Assembly (NCBI GenBank): GCA_030141605.1 | Contig: JAQGDQ010000414.1 | Span: 124,001-188,000, forward strand | Origin: Tubiluchus corallicola | Taxonomy: Eukaryota; Priapulida; Priapulimorpha; Priapulimorphida; Tubiluchidae | DNA length: 64,000 bases | Direction of reading: 5' to 3' | Part shown: piece after piece, positions 43,227 to 55,174 of the stretch | Layout of the letters: each line of letters starts with the position of its first letter | How positions within the stretch are numbered: position 1 is the stretch's first letter | Notes under the pieces: generated by a model | What the model was told of the DNA's origin: nothing | The model's input: only the letters and a program-made list of their open reading frames with translations | Databases searched by the model: none | Position numbers and translations under genes: made by a program

Positions 43227-43812
43227 AGGAAAACCGGACCAAATCTTAAACTGTAGTTCAAAACAACCTGCTCTATAAAATATTGAAGGGGAACATACTA
43301 TTTTATCCAGAATTACTCACGTGAAAGAATTGATACTACAGAAACGTAATTTTTGCGTTCGCGCGGCTAGTTCTTCGCCACTCGCTAGTTAGATATGTAC
43401 TAACACTTACGTCTCGGAAACGAGTGGCGAAAAAAACAGCTACTGTGCCTCTCATTCACAAGTGTTCGGTTGGGACGTAGTGCACGCGTTCTAGAGCTCA
43501 TATGTGTGCACAGTGGAAAATTTGAAATTTGAATTTCATACCTAAGGTTTGTTGAGTTTTTGTATATCATACAGAATGTTATGCAGTTGCCCTGTACTTT
43601 AATTTTCACTTTCGCAAACACGTGCAATACGCGCGTGGAACGTTTGTGCGGTTGAAAATTTTGTTCAGTTATCACTAGCTGGGCTCCCTCGCCATTAAAA
43701 ATTAAGTTTTTAAGATATTATTTTCATTATCAAAAACACTTTGGCATTATTATGTGTACTTTTTACTGTACTTCAAAGTGAGACAGGATATGAAAAATCA
43801 TGCTATTTTCCT
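43227..43812. mobile_element. TTAA-flanked inverted-terminus element 1
   Basis: TTAA (43223-43226) is followed by AGGAAAACCGGACC, and the right end is ...TATTTTCCT before TTAA (43813-43816). The terminal match is only about 8 bp, but the same termini recur in the neighbour and at 59.3 kb. 586 bp, no transposase. Confidence 0.45.
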
Positions 43813-43816
43813 TTAA

Positions 43817-44272
43817 AGGAAAACTGGATGATTGATTAAACTCAATCTCATTTTAATTTACTGTCCAAAATATACATTTTCTTGCCTATAACAAACCACA
43901 GTTTGTGTAACAGTAAGCATCTTCCTGCTCAAGCACGTTTGCGTAAGCGAAGGTTGCTATAAGACGCTGATGTGATATCACGAAAATTAGCTCCACGTCA
44001 CACTGACGTCACAGACGAACACTGCAGTTCGTGATCATGCTTACCACGGTACCGCACCTATTTGTCGGCCACGCGAAAGTGACAAAAAGGCGCCATTGCC
44101 AGTCTTAGTGGATTCGTTGAGCCGGGCATAGCTTTGAAAGTTTAACAAAATTTAACTATCGGAGGTAATTATTATTTACCCTAAGCTTTGATTTAAAAAG
44201 GCTGTTGTGGCTTTCAATATTTTAGAGCACACTTTATTTGAACTAATATCTACACAATCGCCAGGTTGTCCT
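43817..44272. mobile_element. TTAA-flanked inverted-terminus element 2
   Basis: The left end AGGAAAACTGGATGATTG and the inverse of the right end AGGACAACCTGGCGATTG agree at 13 of 18 positions, flanked by TTAA on both sides (43813-43816 and 44273-44276). TTAA target duplication points to piggyBac- or Kolobok-type mobilisation. 456 bp, non-autonomous. It contains a TGACGTCA site (about 44003). Confidence 0.6.
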
Positions 44273-44479
44273 TTAATAAACGGATCGCACGATAAGATTC
44301 CATAAAAGAGCTCTGGTTGTGCGAAAAATGGCCAATACATTCACACTTATGTGAAAGAGGAGTCGAATAATGTCACGATTAAAAATTAATGCTTTGGTTA
44401 ACATCGGTCATTTAGCTTCTTGCAGATGTACCACACGGATCAAAATGATCAAAGCTAAAAAGGCAAGGATTCAGTGGTC

Positions 44480-44820
44480 TTAGTTTGACGAGCGCTCCGC
44501 CATTTCTCGCTTGGCTTCACCTTACTTTGTTTTCGTCGTGTATCGAAGCATTGATGCGACTAATGTTGTCTCCTGGTCCCACGAGTGTGCTATGAATGGG
44601 TAGTGTGAGACCAGGGCAAAGTACTTTCTTGACAAGGGTTAACAAGATTGTCTCTGGGATTTGTTTGTGCTTTCAAAGAGCACTGAATGACAAGTTCGCC
44701 GCTTTTGCAGCTCGCCGTGCAAATATAATGGTCTCTGGTGGGAACACGGGAGCTAGTTGTCAAATCTTACAAGAAACTTCTAAAACTGCTTGGTTTAACA
44801 CAAAAGATAGAGAAATATAA
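44480..44820. promoter_or_regulatory. Repeat-free GC-balanced island, candidate regulatory DNA
   Basis: Balanced composition, no simple repeats and no convincing coding frame (the 74-aa ORF lacks features). It ends just before a perfect 11-bp stem-loop at 44844-44882. Confidence 0.25.
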
Positions 44821-45375
44821 AATGTTATAACACTATTTCAATCACTATATCGAAAAACACCTTTACGGGTCTTCGATATAGTCTAAAGATTCGCTAATGT
44901 CGTATAGTGATTACTGATTGCATCAAAAGTGATGCATTATTTGTGAAAAAATTATTTATGAAAAATATTGTAAATGTAATCGAGGGAAAACAGTTCGAAT
45001 TTTTAAATAGGAATGAATTTCACCTGATGCTAGATTGCATATGTCAAAATTAACTCAAATAATATATTTTATTGTACTTCCCTTGAGTAGCCACTACATA
45101 TATGTTTTATTGCCCTATTTTAATTAAATTATTATAATGTGTAAACATTCTTATTTTTCTATGCTGTTAACAAATTGAAAATTATATACTGTGTAATTTC
45201 TAAATAAATAAATAAATAATAATAGTTTCGCAGTCCTTGTATTTCAGAAAAATAGTCAACTCAGAGAAATAAAAAGAAACTTGAAATACAGAACATGAAA
45301 CACAAATGCTGCCAAAAGTCTACGGAAACAAGGCAAGAAGAAACGAGACAAAATGAATTCATATCGAGCATGACC

Positions 45376-45665
45376 GTGATCACTTGACTATGCCTGGTTC
45401 GCAGAGGTTTAGTCATGTGTGACTGACCAGCTTGCAGGGCGCTATTGACTAATTCTCACTTGACTATGTCTGGCCAGCATTGTTTACTCGTGTATGACTG
45501 AGCTCTGTTTGCCCTAATTTTAACATTTGGAATCATATTTCGGGCCCTTAAACCACCCCATCTTCTAACCATGCTATACCGTCTGAGCTACCCCAAGTGT
45601 CTACCCTAGTAGTTTCGTGACTCTAGCTTCTGGAATTTTAGAGTTATTCAATGTTATGAGTTTAT
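45376..45665 (+). repeat. Dispersed repeat family D (SINE-like), copy 2, containing a tRNA-like segment
   Basis: It shares the head (CACTTGACTATGCCTGGTTCG, present twice about 75 bp apart here) and the tail (TGTCTACCCTAGTAGTTTCG-TGACTCTAG-TTTTAGAGTTATTCAA) with 23434-23640. On the minus strand about 45598-45545 reads GGGGTAGCTCAGACGGTATAGC, an excellent tRNA A box, so the family carries tRNA-derived sequence. Confidence 0.65.
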
Positions 45666-46309
45666 GCCTAAAACTCAATCCCAGAAAAAAATCAGTGGTG
45701 CTCTTAGAATCTGAAATTAAAATTAAACAAGCTTTCAACCAAAAAACTCCCGAAACAAGGCGACAAAAACACGAGGCCGTTTAAAGCATGTAGTGGGCGA
45801 AAGATTTAGTAACCACTCTATATTTAGTTAACTTAGTAAGTCTATTAAGAGTCACAATGCTCATGACACAATAATTGGAATAATCAAAGAACATGCACAA
45901 AGCGTTGCAACACATCAGGCGGTGATTTGCAATTTCTCATTGATCTTCTCGCAGACGAGTTCTTATCACGTGACTTAATCCTATGTTACTATTCTGATGA
46001 TATGTAAATGTGTCATGGCGTACGGGTCATTCAATTTTCTGCGCAACTTTCTTGCTAATTTGCAACCGTTTCATAGACGAAATGGTTCAAAAGTCAATCA
46101 TAATCGCCAGGTTTCTGATTACATGGTTGCGTTCGCAACCACTAAAGCTGTTAGACAGATAAAATCAATGCCACTTCAAAGACAGAAAGCAAAGAGAGGA
46201 TTAAAAAGTACAAAATATAGAAAGAAGTAAAAACGCTTATAGTTATTTAAACATAATCAATTGTAAAAAATGTTTTTGTTACGTTGGTGTTATAGACGCT
46301 GTCCTATTC

Positions 46310-47480
46310 TGTTTCGTTGTGCTGCGTACCGTTCTGTCGTGTCATGTTCTGCTGTGTTCTGTTTTGTGTTATAACGTGTTGTACTGTGCTGTGCTATGTT
46401 CTGTTACATTACATGTGCTTATGTTATGTTATGTTATATTATGCTATGTTATATTACGTTGTGTTATGTTATGTTGTGTTGTGTTGTTGTGCTATGTAAT
46501 GCGAGCTATGCTATGCTATGTTACGTTCGTTACGTTACGTTACGCTACGCTACGTGACGTTACGTTAAATTATGTTATGTTATGATACATTATGTTATGT
46601 TACGTTATGTTGTGTGATGTGATGTTATGTTATGTTATGCTATGCTATGCTATGCTATGCTATGCAATGCTATGCTATGTTGTGTTGTGTTGTGTTGTGT
46701 TGTGTTGTGTTGTGTTGTGTTGTGTTGTGTTGTGTTGTGTTGTGTTGTGTTGTGTTATGTTATGTTATGTTATGTTATGTTATGTTATGTTATGTTATGT
46801 TATGTTATGTTATGTCATGTTATGTTATGTTATGTTATGTTATGTTATGTTATGTTATGTTATGTTATGTTATGTTATGTTATGTTATGTTATGTTATGT
46901 TATGTTATGTTATGTTATGTTACGTTACATGTGTTTATGTTATGTTATGTTATATTATGCTATGTTATATTACGTTGTGTTATGTTATGTTGTGTTGTGT
47001 TGTTGTTGTGCTATGTAATGCGAGCTATGTTATGCTATGTTACGTTCGTTACGTTACGTTACGTTACGCTACGTGATGTTACGTTAAGTTACGTTATGTT
47101 ATGATACATTATGTTGTGTTATGTTATGTTATGTTATGTCATGTCATGTCATGTCATGTCATGTCATGTCATGTCATGTCATGTTATGTTAGGTTGTGTT
47201 GTGTCACATTATATTGTGTGTGTACACTGCCTTACATTATATTATGTTGTGTTGTATCACATTGTATTGTGTTACATACATTGCCTTACATTACATTACG
47301 TTATGTTACGTTAAGGCTTGCCACGCCATGTTCTGTTGTTGTGTTGTGTTGTATTGTGCTATTCTGTTCAGTTCTGTTACGTGACACTACGTTATGTTCC
47401 CATCTCTTTCATCCTATTCTGTTCTGCTCTAGGTTATTTTGTATTATGGCATTACATTTATTACAAATATAATTGTACTA
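46310..47480. repeat. Large (TTATG)n-type pentanucleotide array, about 1.15 kb, with a higher-order duplication
   Basis: Blocks of TTATG, TTGTG, CTATG, TTACG and TCATG pentamers. A non-uniform segment at 46402-46615 recurs at 46918-47120 (shared TTACATGTG-TTATG, TATATTATGCTATG and GCTATGTAATGCGAGCTATG). All reported ORFs (up to 170 aa) are translations of the array. Confidence 0.97.
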
Positions 47481-47869
47481 TATTGTACTCATTGCTGGAC
47501 AAAGCAACTTAACACACTATTTTAATCAAGATTCACAAAATTTAAAAAAAATCCTTAACAAAACCTTTTAAACTTTGGGTATTACTGACGGTTTTAAAAA
47601 GTTCTAAAACCAATCAAATTTGCAGTTTATGTATTACGCACTTTATGGATTAGATAGGTCTGGTTTGTAATTATTAAAAGCTTTTGTGGCTGAAACATGC
47701 CAGACGTTTACAAAAGCATCAGAAGCCAGCAATACAATAGACTATTCACAAAGCAAATCATTATTGTATCCAGGTTGCTAAGCTGTAACATAGAATTAAT
47801 AAAACATTGATTGCAGTTATTATTGAGAACTATAAATGAAGCATACAATACTACTGCTAAAAACATGGG

Positions 47870-48240
47870 CTTAAATCTTAAGCCGCCCTGTGATAAGAAA
47901 TGGAAAAGTTTGTAAATAATGCAGGCATTTCAGAATTATTTTTTGCATGCAGAACTGCGTCTGCTAAAGTTTCGTAACAGTGCGTGTTATTTCAGTTATT
48001 TAAATAGATGAACGTAGAAAGTATGAAATAAACTAGTTACTTTCTACGTTCATCCATTTAAATAATTGAAATAACACGCACTGCTACAAAACTTTAGCAA
48101 ACGCAGTTATTACACGGTTAGCAATGAGAATGGACACAGTTCTGCATGCAAAAAATAATTCTGAAATGCTTTCATTATTTTCAAACTTTTCCATTTCTTG
48201 ACATATTTCATTTCATTTCTTATATCAGCGGCCTAGAGGT
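47870..48240. repeat. Long imperfect hairpin, arms about 140-150 bp, loop about 15 nt
   Basis: The left arm 47881-48022 (GCCGCCCTGTGATAAG, AAATGGAAAAGTTTG, AGAATTATTTTTTGCATGCA, GTGCGTGTTATTTCA, GAACGTAGAAAGTA) is inverted in 48038-48235. The right arm has about 30 bp extra near 48105-48135 and about 20 bp near 48200-48220. No ORF. A foldback element or an RNA hairpin source. Confidence 0.8.
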
Positions 48241-48429
48241 CTAAAAGTATGTTTCCTTATCCTATGTAAGCATGTTATTACATTGTCAGTTCATTAAACT
48301 CCTTCAACTATATTTGATGACAGAGAGTGAATTAAATAGATACAACAGATATATAGATAGACATTTTTACAGGAAAAACCCAAGGGGAACGCTATCAACT
48401 AGAGTACTGATAAAATTTAATGTAAACAT

Positions 48430-48520
48430 GATCATCGTCTGATGATGACGATGACGACGACAGTGACGATAATGATGATTATGGTAATGATGTCGATCAC
48501 AATGATGATGATAATATTAC
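48430..48520. repeat. GAT/GAC trinucleotide region
   Basis: Imperfect GATGAC and GATAATGAT units. Confidence 0.85.
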
Positions 48521-48639
48521 TTATATATCCTGACATACCCTAAGAAGAGAAAAATAAAAAATGGTCCCTGCTTTTGACGATGTGTTGATATAGATGGTTA
48601 CTGCAGGTTCTCAATTAGAGCCGAGTAGGCCAAGGAAAG

Positions 48640-48765
48640 GAGGCGGCTAGAGGATCCTGCTCGAGCGGAAAGTATCTCGAAAAATCCGACGCGAATGGGA
48701 TTCGAACTTAAAACCTCTGTATCGGCAAACATGCGTTCCTGGATCAACCACAACCAGAATTTAAA
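48640..48765 (-). repeat. tRNA-like SINE remnant
   Basis: Minus strand: TGGTTGATCCAGGAACGC (A-box-like) followed by TTTTAAGTTCGAATCCCATT (B box GTTCGAATCCC). The non-tRNA 3' part runs leftwards. Not a cloverleaf. Confidence 0.5.
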
Positions 48766-49084
48766 AAAAACAGCCTTTTCAAACAAACCTGATCAATAAT
48801 TGGCAACAGTGTGTAGGAATTTATGCGGTCAGTGGATTGTTACTAAAGATAATTGGTGCCTGAGAAATAAATCCAAGTCAAGTGGTCCTATTTCACATTT
48901 GTAGTACTACAAATTCCATGTTACTCGTAACGAACAATAAATTCGTAATTATTATTAATCAATTTAAATTTCGTAGCAAAAAGTGAAAAAATGGAAAAAT
49001 TCAACATTTGAACCAGAAAGAAAATTGTATCTTTTGTAGAGGATTAAGCTGCTTGATGCAGGATATACACTTATGTATGACGTT

Positions 49085-49160
49085 GGTATGTCGTTGGTAT
49101 GACTCGGTCAGGAGTTGAACCCGCGACCTCCGGGGTGAGAAGCGAACCCGCTACCGATCC
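49085..49160 (-). repeat. tRNA-like sequence (pseudo-tRNA or SINE head)
   Basis: Minus strand GGATCGGTAGCGGGTTCGCT-TCTCACCCCGGAGGTCGCGG-GTTCAACTCCTGACC. A box GGTAGCGGGTTCG, B box GGGTTCAACTCC, and CCGGAGGTCG as the variable/T-arm region. The closest to a true tRNA in the window, but the acceptor ends do not pair well by eye. Confidence 0.55.
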
Positions 49161-49875
49161 TAAATAACTATTGTTTATGCCTTCTCTGTCATCGCTGCTA
49201 ATGAGAGTTACTATATGAACCTACAACTTTTATCAGACCCTGGAGGACTGGAAAAGTAGGGAAGGACCTGTTACTCATCAACTGGTCTTCACTTTTACGA
49301 CGTAAATTTATGTATCGAGAGCAAATATTTCGTCAAATTTGTTTCCAAACTACAAATCGCATCCGTTGCATGCTTAGAAAATTTATTGATATCTTACCTG
49401 TCACTAGCTTCTGCAGTCATCGGCATCAGACGTGATTACAGGTGTCCCGGTTGACTTATATAGAAACTTCTCTCTGTGAGTTGTAGGACGTACACGTTGC
49501 TCTGGAGCCTGTGAGCAAGCGTCTGCGTTGGGTGATACTAGCGCTGCTTATTTGAAGCCATTATGTTTCATTAAGCAGCACTGCCGCTGCATGCGCAGTT
49601 ATGCTACAATCTGACGGCTTCAAGTGATGGGTATAAACTCTATTGAGCAATCAGCACTGTGGGTTGGTCAGTCGGTGACCTGAGTGGTCAACGGTCAAGA
49701 ACGCGGAAAGTCATCCAGATTATACGACGAGGACAGTTGGCATAATGCAACTGCCCAACCACAAATTTAAACGTTAAAGCAACAAAACATATCTAGTCCT
49801 CTGCCAACAAATTATTGATTTTTAAGTTCATGTTAATTGACTGGTGACATGGAAAACTTAGTTTCGAATAAAAGA

Positions 49876-49970
<95 letters not shown>
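49876..49970. repeat. (AAT)n trinucleotide array
   Basis: Pure TAA/AAT units flanked by AGAAATAA and AATAAATAAACGG. Confidence 0.97.
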
Positions 49971-49972
<2 letters not shown>

Positions 49973-50334
49973 CGGGTCATTTCCAATAAGATTCTGCTAT
50001 ATGCAGAATCATAGCAATTGTCCAAATAATTATCGATGTCGATTATTCTTCTGCGGACGTTTTAGCAACATCTTTTGCTGTGAACATTGTTAACTTTAAA
50101 CAATGTAATCATGAAATCATTGCTGCATCCGTAGTTCAAAGGGAATCTATAAATATAATGTAGTTGTTTCTACACAGCAATGACTTTCAATTCTTTTATT
50201 CAGAAAGTTTGGTAACTTCCGGTTACCGGTAGAAATCAGAAAAATATCTTGGTAGGTCACATTAGACTGCTAGACGGCTTGTTTACTATTTGGCTTGCAT
50301 GCTTTGAATCAAAAAAGGTTTATTGAGACAGCTT

Positions 50335-50935
50335 GATTAATTGAGTGAGTGAATGACTGATTGACTGACTGACTAACTGACAGACTGACCGGCTGACTTA
50401 TATGACTGACTGACTGAAGGATTTGTCTGACCGGCTGCGTGATTAATACTAATTGCCTCTTTAAGCTGCCATCGATTGAACACCTGGCCACTGAAGGTAT
50501 TTACCAATATTTTCCAGATAAACTGATGTCTTTATTGACTAAACAAGTGACCAACTGACAGACTGACAAGATACCACTGAGTGAAGATTTAATCAAATTT
50601 ATAAAATAAGTGTATAAAAGGGCCGATTAAAATAGTTAATGTGTTTACTATTGAAAAATAAAATGAAGGCTATTAAAAAATTTCTCACGTCACATTTGTG
50701 GAACATTCATAGCTTCATAAATCAGCATAATTCTGCATAAGTTGTAATAATGAACGCGGATGAATAAAAATAATAATTCTACGACGACGACGACGATGAT
50801 GATAAGGATAATGATAATGATGGTGATGACGATGATGATGACAATGATGATGATGATAATGATAATGATGATGGCGACGATTATGATGACGCTGGCGACG
50901 ACGATAATAACGACAACGACGATGACGATGGTGAT
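50335..50935. repeat. (GACT)n and GAT/GAC repeat regions
   Basis: 50335-50420 holds GACTGACTGACT units, recurring weakly to 50570. 50775-50935 holds GACGAC, GATGAT and GATAATGAT units. The Met/Thr-rich ORF is an artefact. Confidence 0.9.
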
Positions 50936-51289
50936 AAAGAAACTACGAAAGTTGTGTGTTATGAAGTTAATTTTACTTTGTCGTAATACAACTTTTGTTT
51001 AACAAGAAGAAGACGTTAAAATACCGAAATTACTAGGCAACTAAAGAAGGCCTTGTTCTTGGCACAATATTTTACTGTACCTCCCAGGTTTTGTCTGTTA
51101 CATAAGGCACTGCACGACCCCGCTAGAAGCCAGTTTAAACATAGCAAACATTGTTACCATATGTCAACAGTGGCTACAATAATTATTGTGTTGACACAAG
51201 TAACATTCAGTGTGTGCTCTGTTCATTGGCGTAATAAAGACAATGTGTTCAATATAGTAGAGTGGAATGAAATTGCATTTGTATTCTGG

Positions 51290-51446
51290 GCGACCACATC
51301 TGCGAGAAGGGGAAGGATCGAAAGAGGATACAGGAAAAGGCCAATGTTGCAAAGGAGAACACGACCACATCTGCGAGAAGGGGAAGGGTCGGAAGAGGAC
51401 TTCGAGGAGACAAGAAAAGGCCAGTGTTGCAAAGGAGGGCTTTGGA
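51290..51446. repeat. Two-copy minisatellite, about 71-bp unit
   Basis: CGACCACATCTGCGAGAAGG-GGAAGG-TCG, then AGGAAAAGGCCA-TGTTGCA-AAGGAG, occurs at 51291 and again at 51362. It creates the repeated peptide in the plus-strand 146-aa ORF, which I do not accept as a gene on this evidence. Confidence 0.85.
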
Positions 51447-51589
51447 AGATTTTTATGAAACATGTAGAATCTTGCCAAGCAAAAACGACATAATCTCTGA
51501 GGCTTAGTTGCTTAAAACATGCACCACTTCCATTATACATTAATACGCGCTTTTGAGCCAGTCATTTTAAATGATTAATTTTTAGTTTT

Positions 51590-51850
51590 TCGTTTGTTCA
51601 CTTGTTTATTCATCCATTTATCGCTCACTTATTTGTTCATTCATTCATCTGACTATTGACTCGTTCATTTATCTGAGCACCAAGCTGCTGCTGCCTGACT
51701 GACTGACCGACCAACTGACTAATCAGTTTTTTAGTTTGACTGATTGACTGATGGCTTTGCTTACTTTTTTGCTTGTCATGTTCATGTTCACTTTCGTTCA
51801 GTTGTTCATTCGTTTGTTTGATCCATTCTTTTTATTTCTTTTATTCTTTG
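51590..51850. repeat. Degenerate TTCA/CTGA tetranucleotide region
   Basis: Interrupted TTCATTCATTCA and GACTGACTGACCGACC words over about 250 bp. Confidence 0.7.
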
Positions 51851-52029
51851 TGCTTTATTCTTTGCAATATAGCTATCAGCTCAATAAAATCGACGCTAAA
51901 ATTTTCCCTTTTTGTGTCGGTTTTTAATGTAAAAATTTGACATCACACACTTGTTAATTTCATCAATAAACATTTTCTTACTGTATTACTAATGAGACCA
52001 ACTATGCTTCTGTGCAGTTGAAGGTATGA

Positions 52030-52125
52030 TACTTATAATAGAATGGTATATATAACTTAATATGCACATAAATACCCTAAGTATCATGTAAATTTCCCAA
52101 GATTATTGCATTAACAGAGTCCACA
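52030..52125. repeat. Host sequence duplicated at 52698-52755 plus 52896-52930 (empty-site copy)
   Basis: TATATATAACTTAATAT--ACATAAATACCCT-AGTA-CAT followed by TAAATTTC-AAGATT-TGCATT is continuous here. In the second copy it is split by the 141-bp family C element. Confidence 0.75.
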
Positions 52126-52754
52126 AAGTTTTCTCTTTGCAAACATGGGAATTTCATAGCACATTAACCAATGCATTCTCACACCTATTGCTCCTCCAGC
52201 ATTTGTGCGCCTTCTAGATAAACTTAATGAAATTACCGCCTTTCTTATTACCTTTAAGCAACGTCACTGAGACCACAATTACCGCCAAGAATTACACGCC
52301 CTGCCAGTATAGAGGCAAAGCTTGATAGATGGAGCCTAGTGCCTGATAATGGCATTATCTATACTTTAAGAGAAAAGCACAGAAAATCCTTTTTATTTGA
52401 TTAATCATACAAGAAGGCATGCGAAAACACGGCTCACTGCGCGTGTTTCATTAGAATCTCTAAGGCTTTTTGGTATAGAGGTACTTTTTACCATCAGTTG
52501 CACTTCAGAGCAACGAGTGCAAGTATATATAATATTTTACAATAACGGGGCGCTTAGCGGATTATATTCACGTATTTACATATAAAAATATGTTTATTAA
52601 AACACAGAATGAAGATACAAAAACATACACTGGGACATAATACTTCAGAATGCAATATCAAAAGAAAATTATTGTTCAAGAACACATATGGGCAGACACA
52701 TATAGTAGAATAGTATATATAACTTAATATATACATAAATACCCTCAGTACCAT

Positions 52755-52895
52755 ATAATATCAGATTATACCCCATGTGCGGGGCTATGTCTGTGTAGTT
52801 TTTCTTCATTGTAATGTATTGCATTGTTTATGTAATGTTTTGTAACTTGTAATTGCAATTGTAATTGTATGGATTGTAAATCATCAATAAATGAT
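52755..52895 (+). mobile_element. Short retroposon family C, copy 2, inserted into a duplicated host sequence
   Basis: It reads GATTATACCCCATGTGC ... GTAATGTATTGCATTG ... AATCATCAATAAATGAT and is homologous to 9159-9015. It splits a host segment whose unsplit version stands at 52030-52125, so both element edges can be read from the empty-site paralogue. No ORF. Confidence 0.7.
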
Positions 52896-53155
52896 ATAAA
52901 TTTCTAAGATTGCTGCATTTAATCAGTCAAATTTACTCAGTGTTACCTTAGATTTCTGGACTAACCTACCTTTAATTCTTATATCTTTTGAAGAATGTAA
53001 AATTATTTAACATTCATATACATCTCCAAATATAACCGTTTATAGTGTGTTAGATCTTAAATATCTTGAATAGAAGTTTTTCCTAAGCTGGGTTCGTAAA
53101 CATTGGGTTTGGTAGCCAACGTGTCTTAGAAGAGGCCATGTTCGAAAATAAATTA

Positions 53156-53178
53156 CGTTAATAATAATAATAATAATG

Positions 53179-53251
<73 letters not shown>

Positions 53252-53255
53252 CAAC

Positions 53256-53287
<32 letters not shown>

Positions 53288-53336
53288 CAACAATAATAAT
53301 AATAATAATAATCTTAATGTTAATAATAATATTATA

Positions 53337-53392
<56 letters not shown>
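53156..53392. repeat. (AAT)n array with CAA interruptions, about 235 bp
   Basis: Three AAT blocks separated by AACAACAACAAT and by AATCTTAATGTTAAT. Confidence 0.96.
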
Positions 53393-54449
53393 TGATATAT
53401 TACCGTAATTGTAAGAGCTTCGATCTTACCAATATTAGGAAGACCTATACTTTGGATACGTTTTAGTTTTGCCCGTTTTGCATTTGTTAAAAAAATTTCG
53501 TTGACAAGACCCAAATTAATTGGGAAAAAAGTTTTCTTGGCTTTATCCTCTGGTGTAACAGACATGATTTAGCTAATCCATACGGGAATTAAAGCTTTTC
53601 GTAGCGATATCATCTTCTTTCATTGGTAGTTTTAGTGAAGTTATCAATCAAGCTTAAGTAAGTCCAAGCTGACTTAGAACATTGTTGTTCATTATAAAGT
53701 AAATTCGGTAAGCAGACAGAGACTAATATTGTGACATTAGAAACAGGCCTTATTGTCGGAAAAAAATGCGCAGATTTTATTGTTTCATAAACGAAAATGA
53801 ATTTCTCGATTAGCAAAGGGAAATGCGGTTACCCTGAATATCAGGAAAAGATGGTGACTGAATTATCACACATAAAGTGATGCGTAATTTGGTGTTTCTT
53901 ATAACGTGTAATTCGTAACTTTACTAACTTTCAAATTCAGCAAATGTTTATAAATCTAAAAGTGCTGATTTGGCTTCGTTTGCTGTTTTATCCCATCATA
54001 TTTTTGTTCTACAATTTATGCAAGGATTATATAGAGTTATGTAGAGTTGTCATAAGAAATAACTTGATATAGATTTATACGCTACGATCTGATTTATACA
54101 GTAGAATTTACTTAATAATTCCTGTCGGTATTTTAATTTTTGTAATTCTCGACGAATTTTGTCGTTCCCTTATAGGCCTGTCATATTTTATTTTGAATAA
54201 AATATCTGTGTGCATTCGATGTGGCAAGAAGTGTTTTGTTTTATATTATTGGCTGTGTTGATGTGAGTTTTACCTTGGATAAAGTCATCTTATTTCGTAA
54301 TTTACATTTATAAGCCTACTTGTTGCATCTATATAATGAAAATCCCTTTATATATTAAGCCTATTGCCCATTATTTCCATCTAAAAATGGAAAAGCATTC
54401 ACATGCACAATTTTTGCTTTTAAATAACTTCGTGCAAACTAACCCAAAT

Positions 54450-54965
54450 GGAACCCAGTGAATGACAAATGCTTGGGAAAATTGGGAATAAAATTCATTG
54501 GCCTTGGCGCACAGTTACAATCAAACAAAGCCATGGCTAGTGTAAGTCAATGTATGCTGTTGCAAGTAGCGGAATTGCTCCTCCTGGATTTAGTTTTAGC
54601 AAATTCAAATACGAGTTCCATAGCAGGTTACTTTTTCGCAAAACTGTGACAAAAAAGAATAAAATTTCATTTATTTCCTAATACTTACGACGAGACTAAA
54701 ACGAAGCAAAACTGAGCCAGTAATTGCTGTCTCCTCAGAGCGCACCGCCTCAACACGCTCTTCCTACGAGTGCAGCGTTAATTCGGTGGACTATCGAAGC
54801 GCACAAGAAGAATTCCATTACGCCATTACTCCATAAACAAAGTGCATTTGCTGTTGCCGCGAGGGAGCAAACAAATCAAAGGCAACACAGAAGAAAAGGC
54901 CATTATGTTGTTTATAAGCACATAATGGTCTAGTTTGTTCCCGCTTGGAAGCCTGCAGACTCGCT
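54450..54965. promoter_or_regulatory. Repeat-free GC-balanced island, candidate enhancer
   Basis: Contains ATAAACAAAGTGC (Sox/Fox-type, about 54831), ATCAAAGG (TCF/LEF core, 54875-54882) and ACAAAGCC. The two plus-strand ORFs (63 and 69 aa) show no protein features. Candidate conserved non-coding DNA by composition only. Confidence 0.3.
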
Positions 54966-55174
54966 GTTTGAGGAACATGTGATAGTTAAAGTTGCTTACT
55001 GATAATTACATCAAAGGCGGGGATGTGAGCGTAGAAGAAAATAGAAGCTATATTGCAGAGAACGTATAGATGTTTGTTGTATATATGAAGCCGAAGAACA
55101 ATGAAAAATAAAAACCGTTCAGTTTTTAGACTAACTTGCCTAAAATACAGTTGCGTTTGTTTTTTAATCCGTGT

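Noticed and set aside
46592-47104. 170-aa MLCYVMLC-type ORF
   Set aside because: Translation of a pentanucleotide satellite in every frame.
51053-51493. 146-aa plus-strand ORF as a gene
   Set aside because: Half consists of a two-copy minisatellite; no domain, splice context or opposite-strand argument.
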